A DNA stretch of 64,000 bases from Holothuria scabra (GCA_037179385.1 CM074185.1:54253000-54316999), one strand, 5' to 3'; shown: positions 1 through 12,044, counted from the stretch's first letter. Made by a program: numbers and translations. Notes: a model not told the origin generated them from the letters alone.

Positions 1-3000
1 TGATTACGTAGTCGTGAATTTTTTTTTCCATATGACCATTGCTCTATAAGTAATTTCGTCCAGATTTTTACGACCACTGCTCTTTTAGTACTTTCTTCCA
101 GATTTTTACTGCTTTTCTACCGCTAGGTTTTAATTTACTTAATCCAGTAGTATTCAACCATTAGATCTCAATAAACCACTTTTACTAAAATAATATCTTA
201 AAACCTTAACTGATCTTTCAGTGATCAGCTGATTGGTCAGTTACAGTTTGCCCAAATGTTGGGTACTTTAAAACCTGCCCATGCAACACGTTTTACCAAC
301 ACTTGAATTTTACCCAACCTTTGTTTACTCAAGAAACATGAATAGAATACCCATTTGCTGGACAATCAATTGCCCATGTCGAGCACTTTAGATTTTGCCG
401 AATGCTTTTTACCCAACAGTATTTAGAGGATAAAGTTAGAGCTAAATGAAAGACATTGGCGTCACCTTTGTTTGTACTTCTTTCAATTTTAACTTCAAAC
501 TGTTGCCGAAACTTGAAAATCTGGCCCTGAAATAACATTTCTTGAAACATAAAAATATGTGGACAAGTTATTGCTTTTGATGTTGTTTGAAGAAAATGCA
601 TGGCAGATTATTCACACTTTGCAATCATATCGCACCTACAAGCTATACCGTACTTAAGAAGTCAGTGATCGACTCCTAACTTTTGTCGATTCATGTTTAC
701 TTGCTACAATTGTTACATAGGGATGACGTCATTCTCACTTCTTTTAATTGCACCCTAATTAAAATTTACACGCTACCTTTAATCTTTAAAACTCACGGCC
801 AGATATTGAATCCTGAGCGAATTGGAAATCACCCATTCGGCAAATGTTTGACACACAGAGGCATTCCCGTCTCTCCGTAAAGGAATGGGGCTTGGAGCTC
901 TCTGTCGTTAAAATGTGTACTATATGTACCTCTTACATTTGGTGTTGCATTCATATGTCGGTATTGAATGCTGTTAAACTGGAAACATATCTCCAATTAC
1001 GTTTGAAATGTCTGAAATAAAGTATCCCTGACTAACATATCTAAAAGCAATCGAGATACCCGAGTAAAAACCGAAAAAGAACCGAAAAAGAATCTGAGAT
1101 ATCTACCATAGAGCTCATGATCTAAAACAGAATTTGATATTCCTTAAACAGAATTTTAACTACCCAAAGTTGTATTTCGCATATCTTTAATTGAATTTTG
1201 GAATATCTAAAATACTCACTTCAGATATCGCAAATTTAATATTTTACATCTTGACGTCATTTAAGTGATTAACGATTCTCAGATATCTGAAGTAGATCAT
1301 AGATACCTAAAATTTAACTAGAGATATCTGAAATAGATTACGAGATTACTGAAACAAAAGTCGAAATATTTTTTAAATATGATTTAAAATATCTAAAATC
1401 AAACTGTATACATCTAAAATTAAATTAGGGATTGAATAAGGTTAAATTTGGCATCAATAATTCAACACTGCGGGAGTGGCTGCCAAACCACCCGTCCGCT
1501 AATCCAGCTATAAAGAAATCCATTCCAATACTTTGACGTGATGGCTCACTCCAGCATAATCTTTAATATCAAAACTTAAAAAAAAAAATCAATTTTGCAG
1601 TCCTAACGTAGACTATTTCGATTGGTCTTGAATTTTCTACGCCCTTTACTTAAAAATTCTCCCTTCCCCTTTTCAGTAAAAGTAAGCGGAGACAAGTACT
1701 CTTTTCTTCACCTTTTTCTTTCTGAAGTTTTTCAGAATTATAAACAGGATAACACTTTTTGAATCAATCAATGAAACGTTCTTGTTCCCTGCATATATTA
1801 TTTTCAAGCAATTTTTAACTGTAAATCTTTATTTTGATGATGAATTCACTCTTGTCAAAATACTAATATATGAAGGATGGGTGTAGAATGAGAAATGAAA
1901 GCTTTGTGTGTAAATATTGAAACTCTTTTTCTGTAACATGCACTTCTACGCTTCAAAACACAGTGGGGCGTGCCCTTATGATTGTTAAAAATACGTATGT
2001 TCAATTTTCTTCTTCCATTGAGTCACCAGATGATTTGCAACAAATGAGCTCTTTAAAGTGTACTTTACGTACGTTTGTACGTGAATTTCCACTAGGATTA
2101 TGCATGAAAACAGTGTTTTGACTACCTTACGCTTAAAATCAGATTTGAAACTAAACCTGCAGTATGCAAAGCCTGATGAACAGTAACATGTCAAATTTAA
2201 CAATGGTTTTTAAATGACTTTAAAGAATGGGCACTTTGTAAATCTTTTTTACTAAGGCTATCAAAAGAGAAAATTTGTTTAAGAACTATCATACAGGTAT
2301 TTCTATTCCATTCTAAACCATTAAAGGAAGGTTTAGGGCAAAAACATAACTGATGTGTTAAAAAAAGAAGTTATTTTAAAAATCCTAGAAAAAATTATCT
2401 TCCAATGTGTGGTTGTCAAGACACTGAAGATGAAACTACTTCTTTACTGAAATAAGCTTGAAGCAAACAGGTGAGGTGTCATTTCCACACTTTGATAGTA
2501 ATTCATTGTTTGTTTTATTACAACATTATGTTTGACCAGCTCTACCTTGGGAAATGGGTAGTTTGTAAAATTCCTCTGCCTTTTTACAATGAATTGTCGA
2601 TAAGCTGTCTCTGATATTTGATAATATGGTAGTACTGGTACTACCTCTGAAAACTATACTTTCCCTCCCGAGTTTAAAATGTGATAACCGTAAATCCCTA
2701 TAATCTAGAAAACCATACACACTAATTAAAGTCAATTTAATTCCCCTTGAACATTCCAAAAATAAATTTTGGCTCAAACCCATGAATTTTTTCAAGAGAA
2801 ATGTAGGAACTTTGAGTTGTAAATTCTGCTCAGGATGCATAAAAACAAGGTGTTATTCTAACCTAAAGGTGAATTAAACCCACAAGTGAAACTAACCACA
2901 TCACAAAAAATTGGCCTTGAATAAACACTAGAATGTTATCTCGATGCAAGTAGGAAATGTCTTGAAGAGGCTGAAGAGAACCCCCAAAACGCTGTCATAA

Positions 3001-3280
3001 GTCCAAATATCTTTCCAAGTTGTCGGAAGTTAAAAACATCGTTCAGAGAAAACATAATTCATCTTTTTAAAATTAAAGGTGATCAACTTTCTATAATCTC
3101 TGCAAATAATATACGTCCTACTGTTTTGTTTGCTTATACAGTCTGCCAACATTGATTTAACTAACGTTATCGCCTTTGGCAGCGCAGACACTGGACATTA
3201 GCAAGGACTTTTAATATCTAAATGACATGTTCTTATAAATAATGTATAAACTACAGTCGGATATTTTGTACTCCATTCAG
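1..3280. other. Upstream non-coding region or intron
   Basis: No exon with good splice sites or a recognised domain was found here on either strand. The first LDLa exon begins with a phase-1 acceptor at 3279-3280, so at least one coding exon must lie upstream, in or before this stretch. I did not find a signal-peptide exon ending in phase 1. A 38-bp unit is tandemly doubled near 34-110 (GACCATTGCTCT / GACCACTGCTCT). ACCCAAC-type motifs recur between 250 and 420. The 1010-1435 segment is a degenerate AGATATCT repeat listed separately. Confidence 0.5.
1010..1435. repeat. Degenerate AGATATCT-rich repeat
   Basis: The motif AGATATCTRAAA and decayed forms (ATATCTAAAAT, AGATACCTAAAA, GATATCGCAAA) recur about twelve times in 425 bp at irregular 20-60 bp spacing. 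The core AGATATCT is palindromic. No terminal inverted repeats or coding potential were seen. It is probably an old satellite or transposon subterminal array. Confidence 0.5.
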
Positions 3281-3394
3281 GTACGTGTGAACCATCTGAT
3301 TTTGTTTGCGATGATGGCACTTGCCTTCCAAGATTCTTTGTTTGTGACGGATACCCATTGTGTCTAGAAGGTGAAGACGAAGACCCCTGTTATA
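3281..3394 (+). CDS. LDL-receptor class A repeat 1 (exon)
   Basis: This phase 1-1 exon of 38 codons is bounded by CATTCAG acceptor and GTAAGT donor. The first two bases finish a codon begun upstream. The translation has six cysteines in LDLa spacing: C-E-P-S-D-F-V-C, D-D-G-T-C-L-P, F-V-C-D-G, L-C, and G-E-D-E-D-P-C. The C-D-G box and terminal D-E are kept, but the acidic residue normally before the fifth cysteine is replaced by Leu (Y-P-L-C), so calcium binding may be weakened. It is the first coding exon I can see, so the protein N-terminus is missing. Confidence 0.93.
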
Positions 3395-3709
3395 GTAAGT
3401 TCGCATCTAGTCCGCAGAAAATAGCACAAAAAGCTAGGCTGGTGTCAGCCGATGTGCCCATTCATAATTAACCCCTCGGGTGTGGCCTGATCGTGACTGG
3501 CCCACCATCCACATGACACACTTAATCTGAAATCACTTACCGTTGCTTAAGATGTGTTTTTAAGATAAACGTAAAGCAGTTAGTAATTTAGTCAAATAGC
3601 ATTTTTATCTGACGCAGTTACCCAGTAAACCAGCGAACTATTTCAGTTACACACATTTCTTGCACGAGACGAGTATTAACCACTTACGTTGAGATTTTAA
3701 CTTTGATAG

Positions 3710-3826
3710 ATGGGTGTGAACCAGGCCAATACCGCTGCTACAGAGACAATTCATGCATTCCTTACGCCTGCCGATGCGACGGAGTTTCTGACTGTCCTGA
3801 AGGTGAAGATGAACTCTCCTGCTCAA
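3710..3826 (+). CDS. LDL-receptor class A repeat 2 (exon)
   Basis: This phase 1-1 exon of 39 codons lies only 315 bp after LDLa1, with acceptor TTGATAG and donor GTGAGT. It carries six LDLa cysteines and a complete calcium-site signature C-D-G-V-S-D-C-P-E-G-E-D-E near its end. The junction codon with LDLa1 is AAT (Asn) and with LDLa3 is ACT (Thr). The first cysteines sit in G-C-E-P-G-Q-Y-R-C. It is intact and has the normal length for the family (about 38-40 residues). Confidence 0.94.
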
Positions 3827-3969
3827 GTGAGTAATTTCAAGGTTTCTAAAATGAAACCTCGTGAGCTGAAATGAAGTGATATGGTAGACATTTGCCCCTG
3901 TGGTGTTTAACCCCTTATATAAAATCGTTTCAACATCTTTTCGGGCACACATTTTTGAAGAGGGAGCAC

Positions 3970-4190
3970 TGTTAGTCAAGTGGTGTCTGAATGACTAACC
4001 ACGTTAGTCATTCATTTTTGACTAATTTGTGATGATATCTGACTAATGTCATAGTAATGGAGTAAAGAATATCAGTCAATATTAAGTCAAGGAGGCATAA
4101 TATTTGCTAGAAACTAATTCGAATGGGTCATATATTAGTCATATATAAGTCAATATTGTTAACCAACGTGATTGGTCGATTTCGACACTG
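3970..4190. mobile_element. TTAGTCA-motif MITE, copy 1
   Basis: The element begins with the 19-bp interrupted palindrome TGACTAAC-CAC-GTTAGTCA (3992-4010). It contains many TGACTAA/TTAGTCA motifs and ends with a decayed form of the same palindrome near 4150-4180. Its interior matches, in reverse orientation, the copy at 43313-43490. Shared blocks include GTCAAGGAGGC and AAAGAATATYAGTCAA. It is non-coding. Exact ends and target duplication were not resolved. Confidence 0.6.
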
Positions 4191-5393
4191 TTTTGACTAA
4201 TTGTGTTTATATTCTTTGCTTATCACATTCAAATTTTTAAACGGTATAGTAGGTTTTAATACTGACAGTGTTCACATGTAAAGGGTTGGTCCGCTTCTTC
4301 TTCAATTTCTACAGCTAACACTCAATACATCATCAGCCAAAGAGTAGCCAGCTGCAATCGACATAACCCAATCGAATTCTGATAAACACAAGTATACATA
4401 CTGGAAATACACACCTGATGTGGTAATCATTCCTCGACGTTAATTACTCGAGTCGCTAAGGAGAGAAAGAAAAGGAGAGAAAAAAAAAAAAACGAAAACA
4501 AACGAAAAACAACGAAACAAAGTGACTTAATTTAATTTCATTAGTTACGTTTGAATAAATTTAATTTCAAAAAATTTACTACTAAACAAAGTATTAAAGG
4601 AACTGAGGAACCGTCAAGTAAAATAAATTCTGGGAGCCGCCCACTTCGTTTCGTCATTTTCGGTTAAGATTCTCGTTAGGCTGAGAGTCCGGGCCTAAGT
4701 CTACCACAAAACATGAAACGGGCGTGTGTCTCGCAGCGCTAGTGAGCTACACACGTAGGCACAATGTGAGTTACTGCCCGAGTAGATTCATCATTGTAGT
4801 TCCCAGAGGAAAAAGCATTAACAAACAAGAAGTTTGTTAGGACTTATGTTTTAAAATTAGCCGCACACAAAGGGTAATTATCACGTTCGGGATGACGTAT
4901 TCGCTTTGAAAGCACGCCACTATCCAGCTTCTTTAAGTGCAATGAAACTACCACCTTAATCAATTCCAAATTCTCAAATTTTGCAGATCCAAAACATTTG
5001 TCAGGTCTGAAAGTACAAACATTAATGTTGTTTTCCTTTGCAAATATCTTCTAATGGCAAGTAGGCCTATGACTCACACCTCTATTCATTCCCCGTATAC
5101 ACGAGGTAAATAGTAGTGACTGTGCAATTGTGGCTTTGTTTGCATTGCAAATTTGTCTTATTGCGGAAAATCCTTGCTATAAATCCTTTGTATGCCAGTA
5201 CGCAACAGAACTTATTGCTTTAGCAATATTCTGGAACCGAAACTGTTTGCCTCGTCCATGTACTAACGCTGGTTAACTTAGCTTCCTTTTCGATTGTTTC
5301 AGACCTTTCCTGAATGTTGTCATCGTTATTAGTAGGCCTAACTTCTGAAAAAACTCTCTGAGTGGAAGTCCTGAAACAAAAGTGAAAAGATGT

Positions 5394-5460
5394 ACGAGCA
5401 GGGAACGACTCCCTGGCACGAGCAGGGAGTTGTTAGAGTCTCTAGCAACTCCCTGGCTCG
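5394..5460. repeat. Palindromic GGGAGTTG hairpin pair
   Basis: A near-perfect 42-bp palindrome (5419-5460) has a left arm CGAGCAGGGAGTTGTTAGAG and a right arm complementary to it with one mismatch and one extra base. A shorter related hairpin (arms CAGGGA and TCCCTG) lies directly upstream at 5394-5420. Related hairpins occur at 10222-10249 and 10420-10463. Function unknown. Confidence 0.6.
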
Positions 5461-7871
5461 AATCATCAAGTCGAAGACTCGCTTTGTGACAAACACCAGA
5501 TTATTTGTGGTATAGTGAATTGAAAATGTCTCAATGCAGATGGAAAGCAAGTTTTCTGTGTGATATTCAATGCAACATTTGGCCTCCATCCGTCATTGTT
5601 GTTTTTCAAAAGTACTAACATTTCTCATCTGCCACTTGCACTTAACAAAAAATCCTCAAAAGGGGGGACTTAAGGCAAGCACGATCCGTTGGCTGTCATC
5701 TGAACCCCTTCAATCGGGAAACACAAAAAGTTTTGCACCTGTGAAAGTCGTGACTACTTCCCGACGAACGTAACAAATATGAATTAAATAAAGAGACAAA
5801 ATATTTTTGAACGCCTATAAACACTGCACAATGGTACTTGAATCGGATTTGTCTCGAAGTCACGGTCAAATGTTTCTGACAAGACCTTACAGCCCCTAGG
5901 TCAAAATAAGACTCCGAAGTCCATGAAAAGGTCGCACCAGATTTAATGTCATAGCGTACACCTTTTCAGCAAAGTGCCAATCTTTTAAAATAGTCACATG
6001 TAAACAACTAGCTCTCCTTTGTGATGTGATAGTCGACAATCGGAACAACATTTAGAAACAGTAATCACCCGATGTTAACATCAGTAGAAAATGGTGGCGC
6101 TATGGCTGCAAGAAGCGGCATTTGTTTGCCTCCATATTTTGCCCCTTTTCCCACTTGCCCCTACTCCCTTAAAGTTAGGTCAGTAAGGACCTGGGTTAAC
6201 TGAAAAAATAAATAATGTAATGATGTACCTATCCTGAGACTTAATCTTTCATCCAGAGATGAGCTTATACTTCACAGCTTTACCACCCGTGGCCGCCATC
6301 GCCAGTAGCCGGCTCTTTCGCGCTTTGGGCTAGGTTGCTCGGTTGCACTTTTCTGTTGGTTAATAGCTTTAACTATATCGCAAATTTTAAATTTTAGTAC
6401 TGCAATATCTGTTATTTATGTTTGAGGTGTACCACATGTTATTAACACAGACTCTGTAAGTCTTTTTAACCTTAGCATGTAATAAAAGATAGGACAAAAA
6501 GAAAGAAAAAAGACAAAATATAGGGAACAACTTCTAACAAAAGTATTATAGAACAAAGAAAGAAAAACACTTCTGTATTTCCACGGAGGAGTCAAATTAT
6601 GAAGTTCTGTAGATGACTGAACTTTTTTCCTTTTTAAAAAAGATATAGCCTAAGCAGAAGTTGTTATCAACTTATCATCGCAGAATGGTTAAGTCTTACT
6701 TATGTCTCCCCTCCTTGGCCGAGTAACTAATTTTGGGACAGTGTATAAGTTCATCATCCTCTTTTGTTTCCATTGTTACCAGCTATTTCCTTACTTTAAA
6801 GTCATGTTCTGGTGGCAGATTTGTGTATGATTTTCTTGTACATTACATTTTGCTAACCCCAGCGTCCAGAAAACAATCTCCGTTTTTTATTTGGAGCTGG
6901 AGAAATTCCATTTTGAAATCGAGCTACTTTTCACAAAATTATCGTTTCCACATCAATGTGTTGACGTTATGTGGGCAATGCATTGGAGCGATTCGAATGT
7001 TAGCACCCAACTTTTACGTCGAATCGGTGTGAAAGTTGTGCCATATACCCGCGTGTGTACTTTGTGCATGGTATACGTTTGTATTGATCACATAATTCGA
7101 GTGGAAGTGTTTGTGCTTGCGTACTGCATGTATTGCACAGAGTAACTCGGTGACTGTATTGAAAACATAGCTACATTACTCCTTACTTTGCAAAATTGCA
7201 ATATATCTAGAGGGATTGCGAGAAATTCTAATACTTTTCCTTCTAGTATCTATATATGTTTCTCAGCAGTATATCTGTTGCTTTGTTGTTTGTATTTGTT
7301 ACTAGCTCTTCTCAATCCATCGTGCGACACTATAATTTGTACTGTACCTAAGGGAATCAGTCTTTAAATGTTAACATCATGCTTTGCCCTTTATATTATT
7401 ATCCCTAGCTCCGCAGATGGTTTCAAGAAAGTTTAGGGTGTAAAATTACATACCATGCCTTCTGGAAACCCTGAAATTGCGTTGAGTAGATTTTCTTTTC
7501 AAACAGAAGATATCATTTGTTCAAGAAATAAGAAGGGGATGAATGTGTGTTTGGGTATTGAGCTAATACGGTACGGCATAGCTACATAGTTTTATAAATT
7601 GACTGGGTGATAAAGAATATGGAAGGATAATTGACAGTGTAAAAACAGAACACAACCAGACAACCGGGAATGTTGCTGTAAGGTATTTGGGTGTATTTGT
7701 GTATTTTGGGGGAGGCATCATTCCACGCTCTGTCCCCAAACCACTCTGAATTCTCTCGTTATTTACTTTCTGTGTCTATACTAAAGTCTGTCTTGTTGCA
7801 CATCGTGTGCATTTTTACCTAAGTCGTCAGTGACATATTGTTATTTAGTGTTTTATCTATTGTTTCACTAG

Positions 7872-7985
7872 CTTCATGTTCACCCTCTGAAGTCATGTGC
7901 AGTTTATACTTCTGTCTCCCAAATAATACAATGTGTGATGGCTTTCAAGATTGCTTTAATGGTAACGACGAATTGGATTGTCCAC
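7872..7985 (+). CDS. LDL-receptor class A repeat 3 (exon)
   Basis: This phase 1-1 exon of 38 codons has a TTTCACTAG acceptor and GTAAGT donor. Six cysteines lie in LDLa spacing: S-C-S-P, V-M-C, F-C-L-P, M-C-D-G, Q-D-C, and N-D-E-L-D-C. The calcium-site signature C-D-G-F-Q-D-C-F-N-G-N-D-E is complete. The last base C joins the first two bases of CUB1 to give CAT (His). An open frame runs upstream of the acceptor to a Met at 7838, but the canonical acceptor and the phase pattern favour the exon start given. Confidence 0.93.
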
Positions 7986-8074
7986 GTAAGTTAAACTGTC
8001 TTCATTTTATCTGTAGACGTAATAAACGGAGATTATTATCCTCACGCAGCCGTCAGATAGCAAATTCCTTAAAA

Positions 8075-8290
8075 CTTAGTCAGTCAGTTAGATGGAGTTT
8101 TATGGCCCAGTTTCGACGGAACTAATTGGTTTAAGTCGGGCAGGCCATGGCCTTAAAATTTCCAGTTGGTACCTGCTTGTTTTCCCTACTCCATCACTTA
8201 TGCTGATCACCAGGTACAATCAGTTCCATTTTGAAGTCGTCGGTATGAACTGGCCAGGAGTCGTACTCCAAACCTCTGAGTCGCAAGCAT
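8075..8290 (-). mobile_element. tRNA-derived SINE, diverged copy
   Basis: Read on the minus strand it has a degenerate B-box-like segment (complement of CCAGGAGTCGTACTCC, 8254-8269) and a body sharing TTTTCCCTACTCCAT and GGCCCAGTTT blocks with the better copy at 28294-28605. It ends in a CTAACTGACTGACTAAG-type tail (8075-8091). The tRNA-like head is badly decayed. Confidence 0.6.
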
Positions 8291-9378
8291 TTCTTAAATT
8301 AGCAATTAATTTCCCAACGATTGAGTTGGCACGAATATGCCCAACTTTGAACATAATTTGTCGCATATTTCACCATTAATTGGTTTCTGCAAACAAAGGC
8401 TATAGAAGGAAAGTAAGTTTAAACAATTCTTGATCAACTTTTGACCAACATTTGCATAGCTTTGCCCAACCAGACTCCCTGCTTTTGAGAGTGTGCAACT
8501 TCAGAAAGTCTAAGTGCTGCGAGAGTAGCAAATTTCTTCCGTTTATTAAGCAGAGCAAGTGTGAGAAGGTCATTTGCTTACATTTGTCCCACTTAATGAA
8601 ATACACTTACCATGAGTTTAAAGAATCTGCATCTTTCAAAGGCGCATAACGAGCTGATATCGATATCTTAACGTGAGCCCGTGTTGGAAGATGGCAAAAC
8701 TACAAGATGACAATGCTAACTATAAGCCTGGCAAAATTCTAGCTCGATGCTGTCTATACAGCAGCTTCACCGTTGATTAAATAAAGTGATTAACTTTTGA
8801 CTACTAATTTACTAAGTACTCTGAAATAACAACACAAAGCTTCCTAATGTCTCTTCTGGCACCCTACGTGCAATATCATAGTCCACTAGGCGGGGGAGCC
8901 TTTCTCTTATGCACAATGAATGAAGTAAAAACTCATTGAAAAAGGCCTCAGAATCAGGGTTTTGGAGTATCGGGAATTTAGCCTAATGCTGCAGATCCAC
9001 AAGTTACACAAAATGTAAGAACTTGTAGTCGTATAATGGCTTGTCTACGTTTTGTACAAAATTCCCAAAAGTATTGAGCACATGAAGAAAGCATGACATG
9101 TCTAGAAAATTTCAATTTCATTAACCAAGTCAGTGTGCTCCTTTTGAGTTAGTTAAGGTAGTACTGGTTAAGCAATATTGGAAAAAAAATGTGGTCACGA
9201 GTTTCTAAAGATACAATTTGAATCGTTAAATTATCACATCATGAAATACTTAGTAGTCATGGGGGTTATCTATGATTGAACATTTTTATATAAGTAAGTG
9301 TAAACAGCTTTACAGCGTAATAGAAAAAATGAATGAAATTAAATATTTAATTTTACTTGCGGAACGTAAGTTTATATA

Positions 9379-9610
9379 TCACCATCCCATCATCATAGAC
9401 ATCGCCACCGCCACCGCAGCCGTCGCCTTACTCATCGTCACCTTCATCTTCATCATCATGGTCAGCGTTATCGTCATGGTCATCGTCATCATTATCATCA
9501 TCATCTTTTTTAATTTAACCACCGCCATCAAGAGTGTCATTGCCACCATCGCCAATTTGGGCATTTGGACCATCATCACCACCAACACTACCACCATCTT
9601 TAACACATTC
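9379..9610. repeat. Imperfect CAT/CAC/CGC trinucleotide tract
   Basis: This is a run of ATC, CAC, CGC and GTC triplets. It creates long open frames on both strands (Ile/Val-rich on plus, Met-rich on minus), which are artefacts of the simple repeat. Confidence 0.85.
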
Positions 9611-9697
9611 AAGATATTCCTCATTGTGTTTTGAAACAATCAGTTCTATATTAAAATCGGCCTAAATGAAATGGCTTTTTGTGTTGTGTCATTTTAG

Positions 9698-9888
9698 ATA
9701 CATGTGCCAGCTCTTCACCGTTGACTATAAGTGGAAGTGCATTTTCTTCTCCAAACTTTCCTGCTCCAAACACTGATTTACAACCATGCTTATTTAGTGC
9801 CAACGCTCCAAAAAATGAAAAAGTAGTTATAATTTTTACTGCCTTTGATTCATACGATTCTGAGCTTGGATGCTTATTTGAGTTATCG
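9698..9888 (+). CDS. CUB1, a-half exon
   Basis: This phase 1 to 0 exon (2 + 189 bp) has a CATTTTAG acceptor and GTAAGT donor. The translation shows the CUB N-half pattern: first Cys (T-C-A-S-S), F-S-S-P-N-F-P, a second Cys (Q-P-C-L-F), a hydrophobic strand V-V-I-I-F, F-D-S-Y-D, and a third Cys (G-C-L-F-E-L-S). It lies directly after LDLa3 in the model. The usual Tyr after S-P-N-F-P is replaced (A-P-N), and the pre-splice D-S-V strand is degenerate (E-L-S). Confidence 0.9.
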
Positions 9889-10221
9889 GTAAGTTTCTTC
9901 TAATGTTGCATCATCAGAATATTATGTATCTTAGATAGTGTAGCCTACATGTGCAACTTACAAAATATCATTTTAGTTTTTCAAAATTCCACGGGCTACG
10001 TCACAATTTTAAACTATATTGTTTCACATAATACGATGAACTTTCTTCTTTACAAGTTCTTCAAATCACAAAGATCGGTCTTGAAGCTCATTATACATAT
10101 TAATAACAGGTACACGTGTCTCTTCTGTCAATTCCAACGACCAACAAGGGTAGCGTCGAGATTCATTAGTTTAAAATTTCTACCTCTTTCTTTACCTCAT
10201 CTCAATTGCTTACAGGTAGCA

Positions 10222-10249
10222 CCAAGGAGTTGCAAACAGAACTCCCTGG
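10222..10249. repeat. Hairpin related to the 5.4 kb palindrome
   Basis: Arms CCAAGGAGTT (10222-10231) and AACTCCCTGG (10240-10249) pair with one mismatch. The hairpin is flanked by the direct repeat GTAGCAC. Confidence 0.5.
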
Positions 10250-10419
10250 TAGCACTAAGGATGACTTGAAGCGTTCTTGGTAACTAGTATGTGTTGTTGC
10301 AGTGTTTCACCCGTAAATCATAGTTTAGATAGTCTGTGTGCGATTTCTTGTGTGAATAATGTGCCGACTCCAAAAATGTAAAAAAGAGAACAGACTGGGA
10401 CTGGAGAGGTTGAACCCAC

Positions 10420-10463
10420 CAGGGAGCTGTTATTTTCTGTTATTTCCAAATTACAGCTCCCTG
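10420..10463. repeat. Perfect 11-bp hairpin CAGGGAGCTGT
   Basis: The arms CAGGGAGCTGT (10420-10430) and ACAGCTCCCTG (10453-10463) are perfectly complementary with a 22-nt loop. Both sides carry the direct repeat TGAACCCAC. It shares its core with the hairpins at 5.4 and 10.2 kb. Confidence 0.6.
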
Positions 10464-10705
10464 AACCCACACACTGTCGTATAGCCCTAGTAGTCGATCA
10501 TAAATCAATTTCAACAGGAGCACAGGTATTTGTGATGTTTTCCTTACTTTCCCCCTTTCTTGTACACGGTTTGTTCATCTCGAAGTGAACAAACTTAACA
10601 TCAAGATTGGCCATTAAGTAGTGACTTTTGAGCAAAGTTGTCTATATTTCGGAATTAACGGTTGGCCACTCAATGTTAAATGGCAAACTTTGAGAATAAT
10701 GACTT

Positions 10706-12044
10706 AAAGAGGCTCATTGAGTTGATTTCGATAACTTAATGAGAGTCTCAACAGCTCAAAGGATCACTACCACATAACAATGCTTCAAGTTAGCATAAAA
10801 AGTCTTGTTTCAAGTCCAAAAGTCACAGAAAACGTTAAATTTTGAACTTTCTGGTGTCCTGACTTGTAACGGTTTTGTACATAATTTGAAAAAGTGTCTG
10901 GTCACGAATTTTTGAAAACGGTGTTGAACCGTTAATTACTCACACATAAGGCACTTATTTGTATATTGAACAGTTTTGTCTCATTTTGAGAGCGCCCTCA
11001 CTTTTTCGTAGATTTTCTACCACAGTGTATCTATAGGGGTTTCATAGAAATCGTTAATACTGTATGTCACTTCAATTAATTCAGTTTGTTCAGCCATTAA
11101 TACATTCCTCATTATGCCTTAGCTCATATAAAGTTAACTTGTCCATACAAAACTCACTGAAGAGCCACCGTACCAGGCCAGAAAACAACCAGCTAAGGTT
11201 CTGTACTAATTCAATAGCAAATTAAGGACAACGAACTTTTCAGGTTTCCATAGAAATTATGTCACCTTGTATCCACTTTGTTCACTCATAATTTTGTCAA
11301 TCCATGTCTTAACAACATCTTTCACCGGCCAAAAATATCCGTTGCACACTTTTCCCCACCGTACTTTCTCGGTCAAAAAAAAAAAAAAACCCTTGTAAAC
11401 TGGTTTCTACGAAGCAGTGGGTATGTTTATTCATATCATTTGATTCCTCCACTATTACGAAGGGGACTAGATAGTTTCCCACTGAATATGAACACTGTAC
11501 AGAATCCGTTGTTTACCAAAAAAATATCATTGTTTATTTAATAAACCACATTTTGATTAAAATGTAGTAATACATTTATTAAACATTCAATTCGATTCAA
11601 TATTAAACATTTTTACCAAGGCTAGATTTTAACCTTCCACACAAAAAATGGACTCGTCCAAAGCACCAAAGTCAGAAAGAGAGCATGAAAAGGCTCAAAG
11701 TTGCATTTGCAAGCACTTTAGGTTTCCTACCCTAATACTTTCTTTGGAATCATATTAGTTAAATGATTTTCATTCAATTTCGTTTCATATAAGAGGTAAA
11801 TTTTCAATTAAGATACAGATTGTCAAGTAAATTCATACAAAAAGTGGGCGTAAATTGACTTGTTCATTACCACGGTCGTTTTAGAATCTAAGCGGAGTTT
11901 TCACATAAGCGAAAATGAGACAACTGTTCAATATGAATGTAGGGTCCGGGGATTGTCTTCGTTTGATCATTTGTCATTGGTATGTGACTCAACAGGTTTG
12001 GAAAAATTTGTTGAATTTCATGAACCAACTCAATGAGCCGCTTT
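10706..12044. mobile_element. Candidate 1.34 kb inverted-repeat element
   Basis: A 24-base left arm containing GGCTCATTGAGTTG (10706-10729) matches the complement of a right arm containing CAACTCAATGAGCC (12022-12044) with about two mismatches. Nothing between them codes for a recognised transposase. Target duplication was not found. Confidence 0.35.

Larger units (their letters stand above)
3827..7871. other. Intron between LDLa2 and LDLa3
   Basis: This intron of about 4 kb has no recognisable exon. It holds a TTAGTCA-motif MITE (3970-4190), a purine-rich AGAAA stretch near 4465-4515, a palindromic GGGAGTTG hairpin pair (5394-5460), and two TAGGCCTA octamers (5062-5069 and 5333-5340). Open frames near 5570-5773 and 6733-7145 have no domain similarity and no splice support. 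Confidence 0.6.
7986..9697. other. Intron between LDLa3 and CUB1
   Basis: The intron contains an old minus-strand SINE (8075-8290) and a trinucleotide low-complexity tract (9379-9610) ending about 90 bp before the CUB1 acceptor. No coding exon was recognised. Confidence 0.6.

Noticed and set aside
5570..7145. Small plus-strand frames as genes
   Set aside because: Intronic, short, without domains, codon bias or splice-site support.
9272..9639. Open frames on both strands over the CAT/CAC tract (Ile/Val-rich and Met-rich)
   Set aside because: They are products of a trinucleotide repeat with no splice sites or domain; the same bases are open on both strands.
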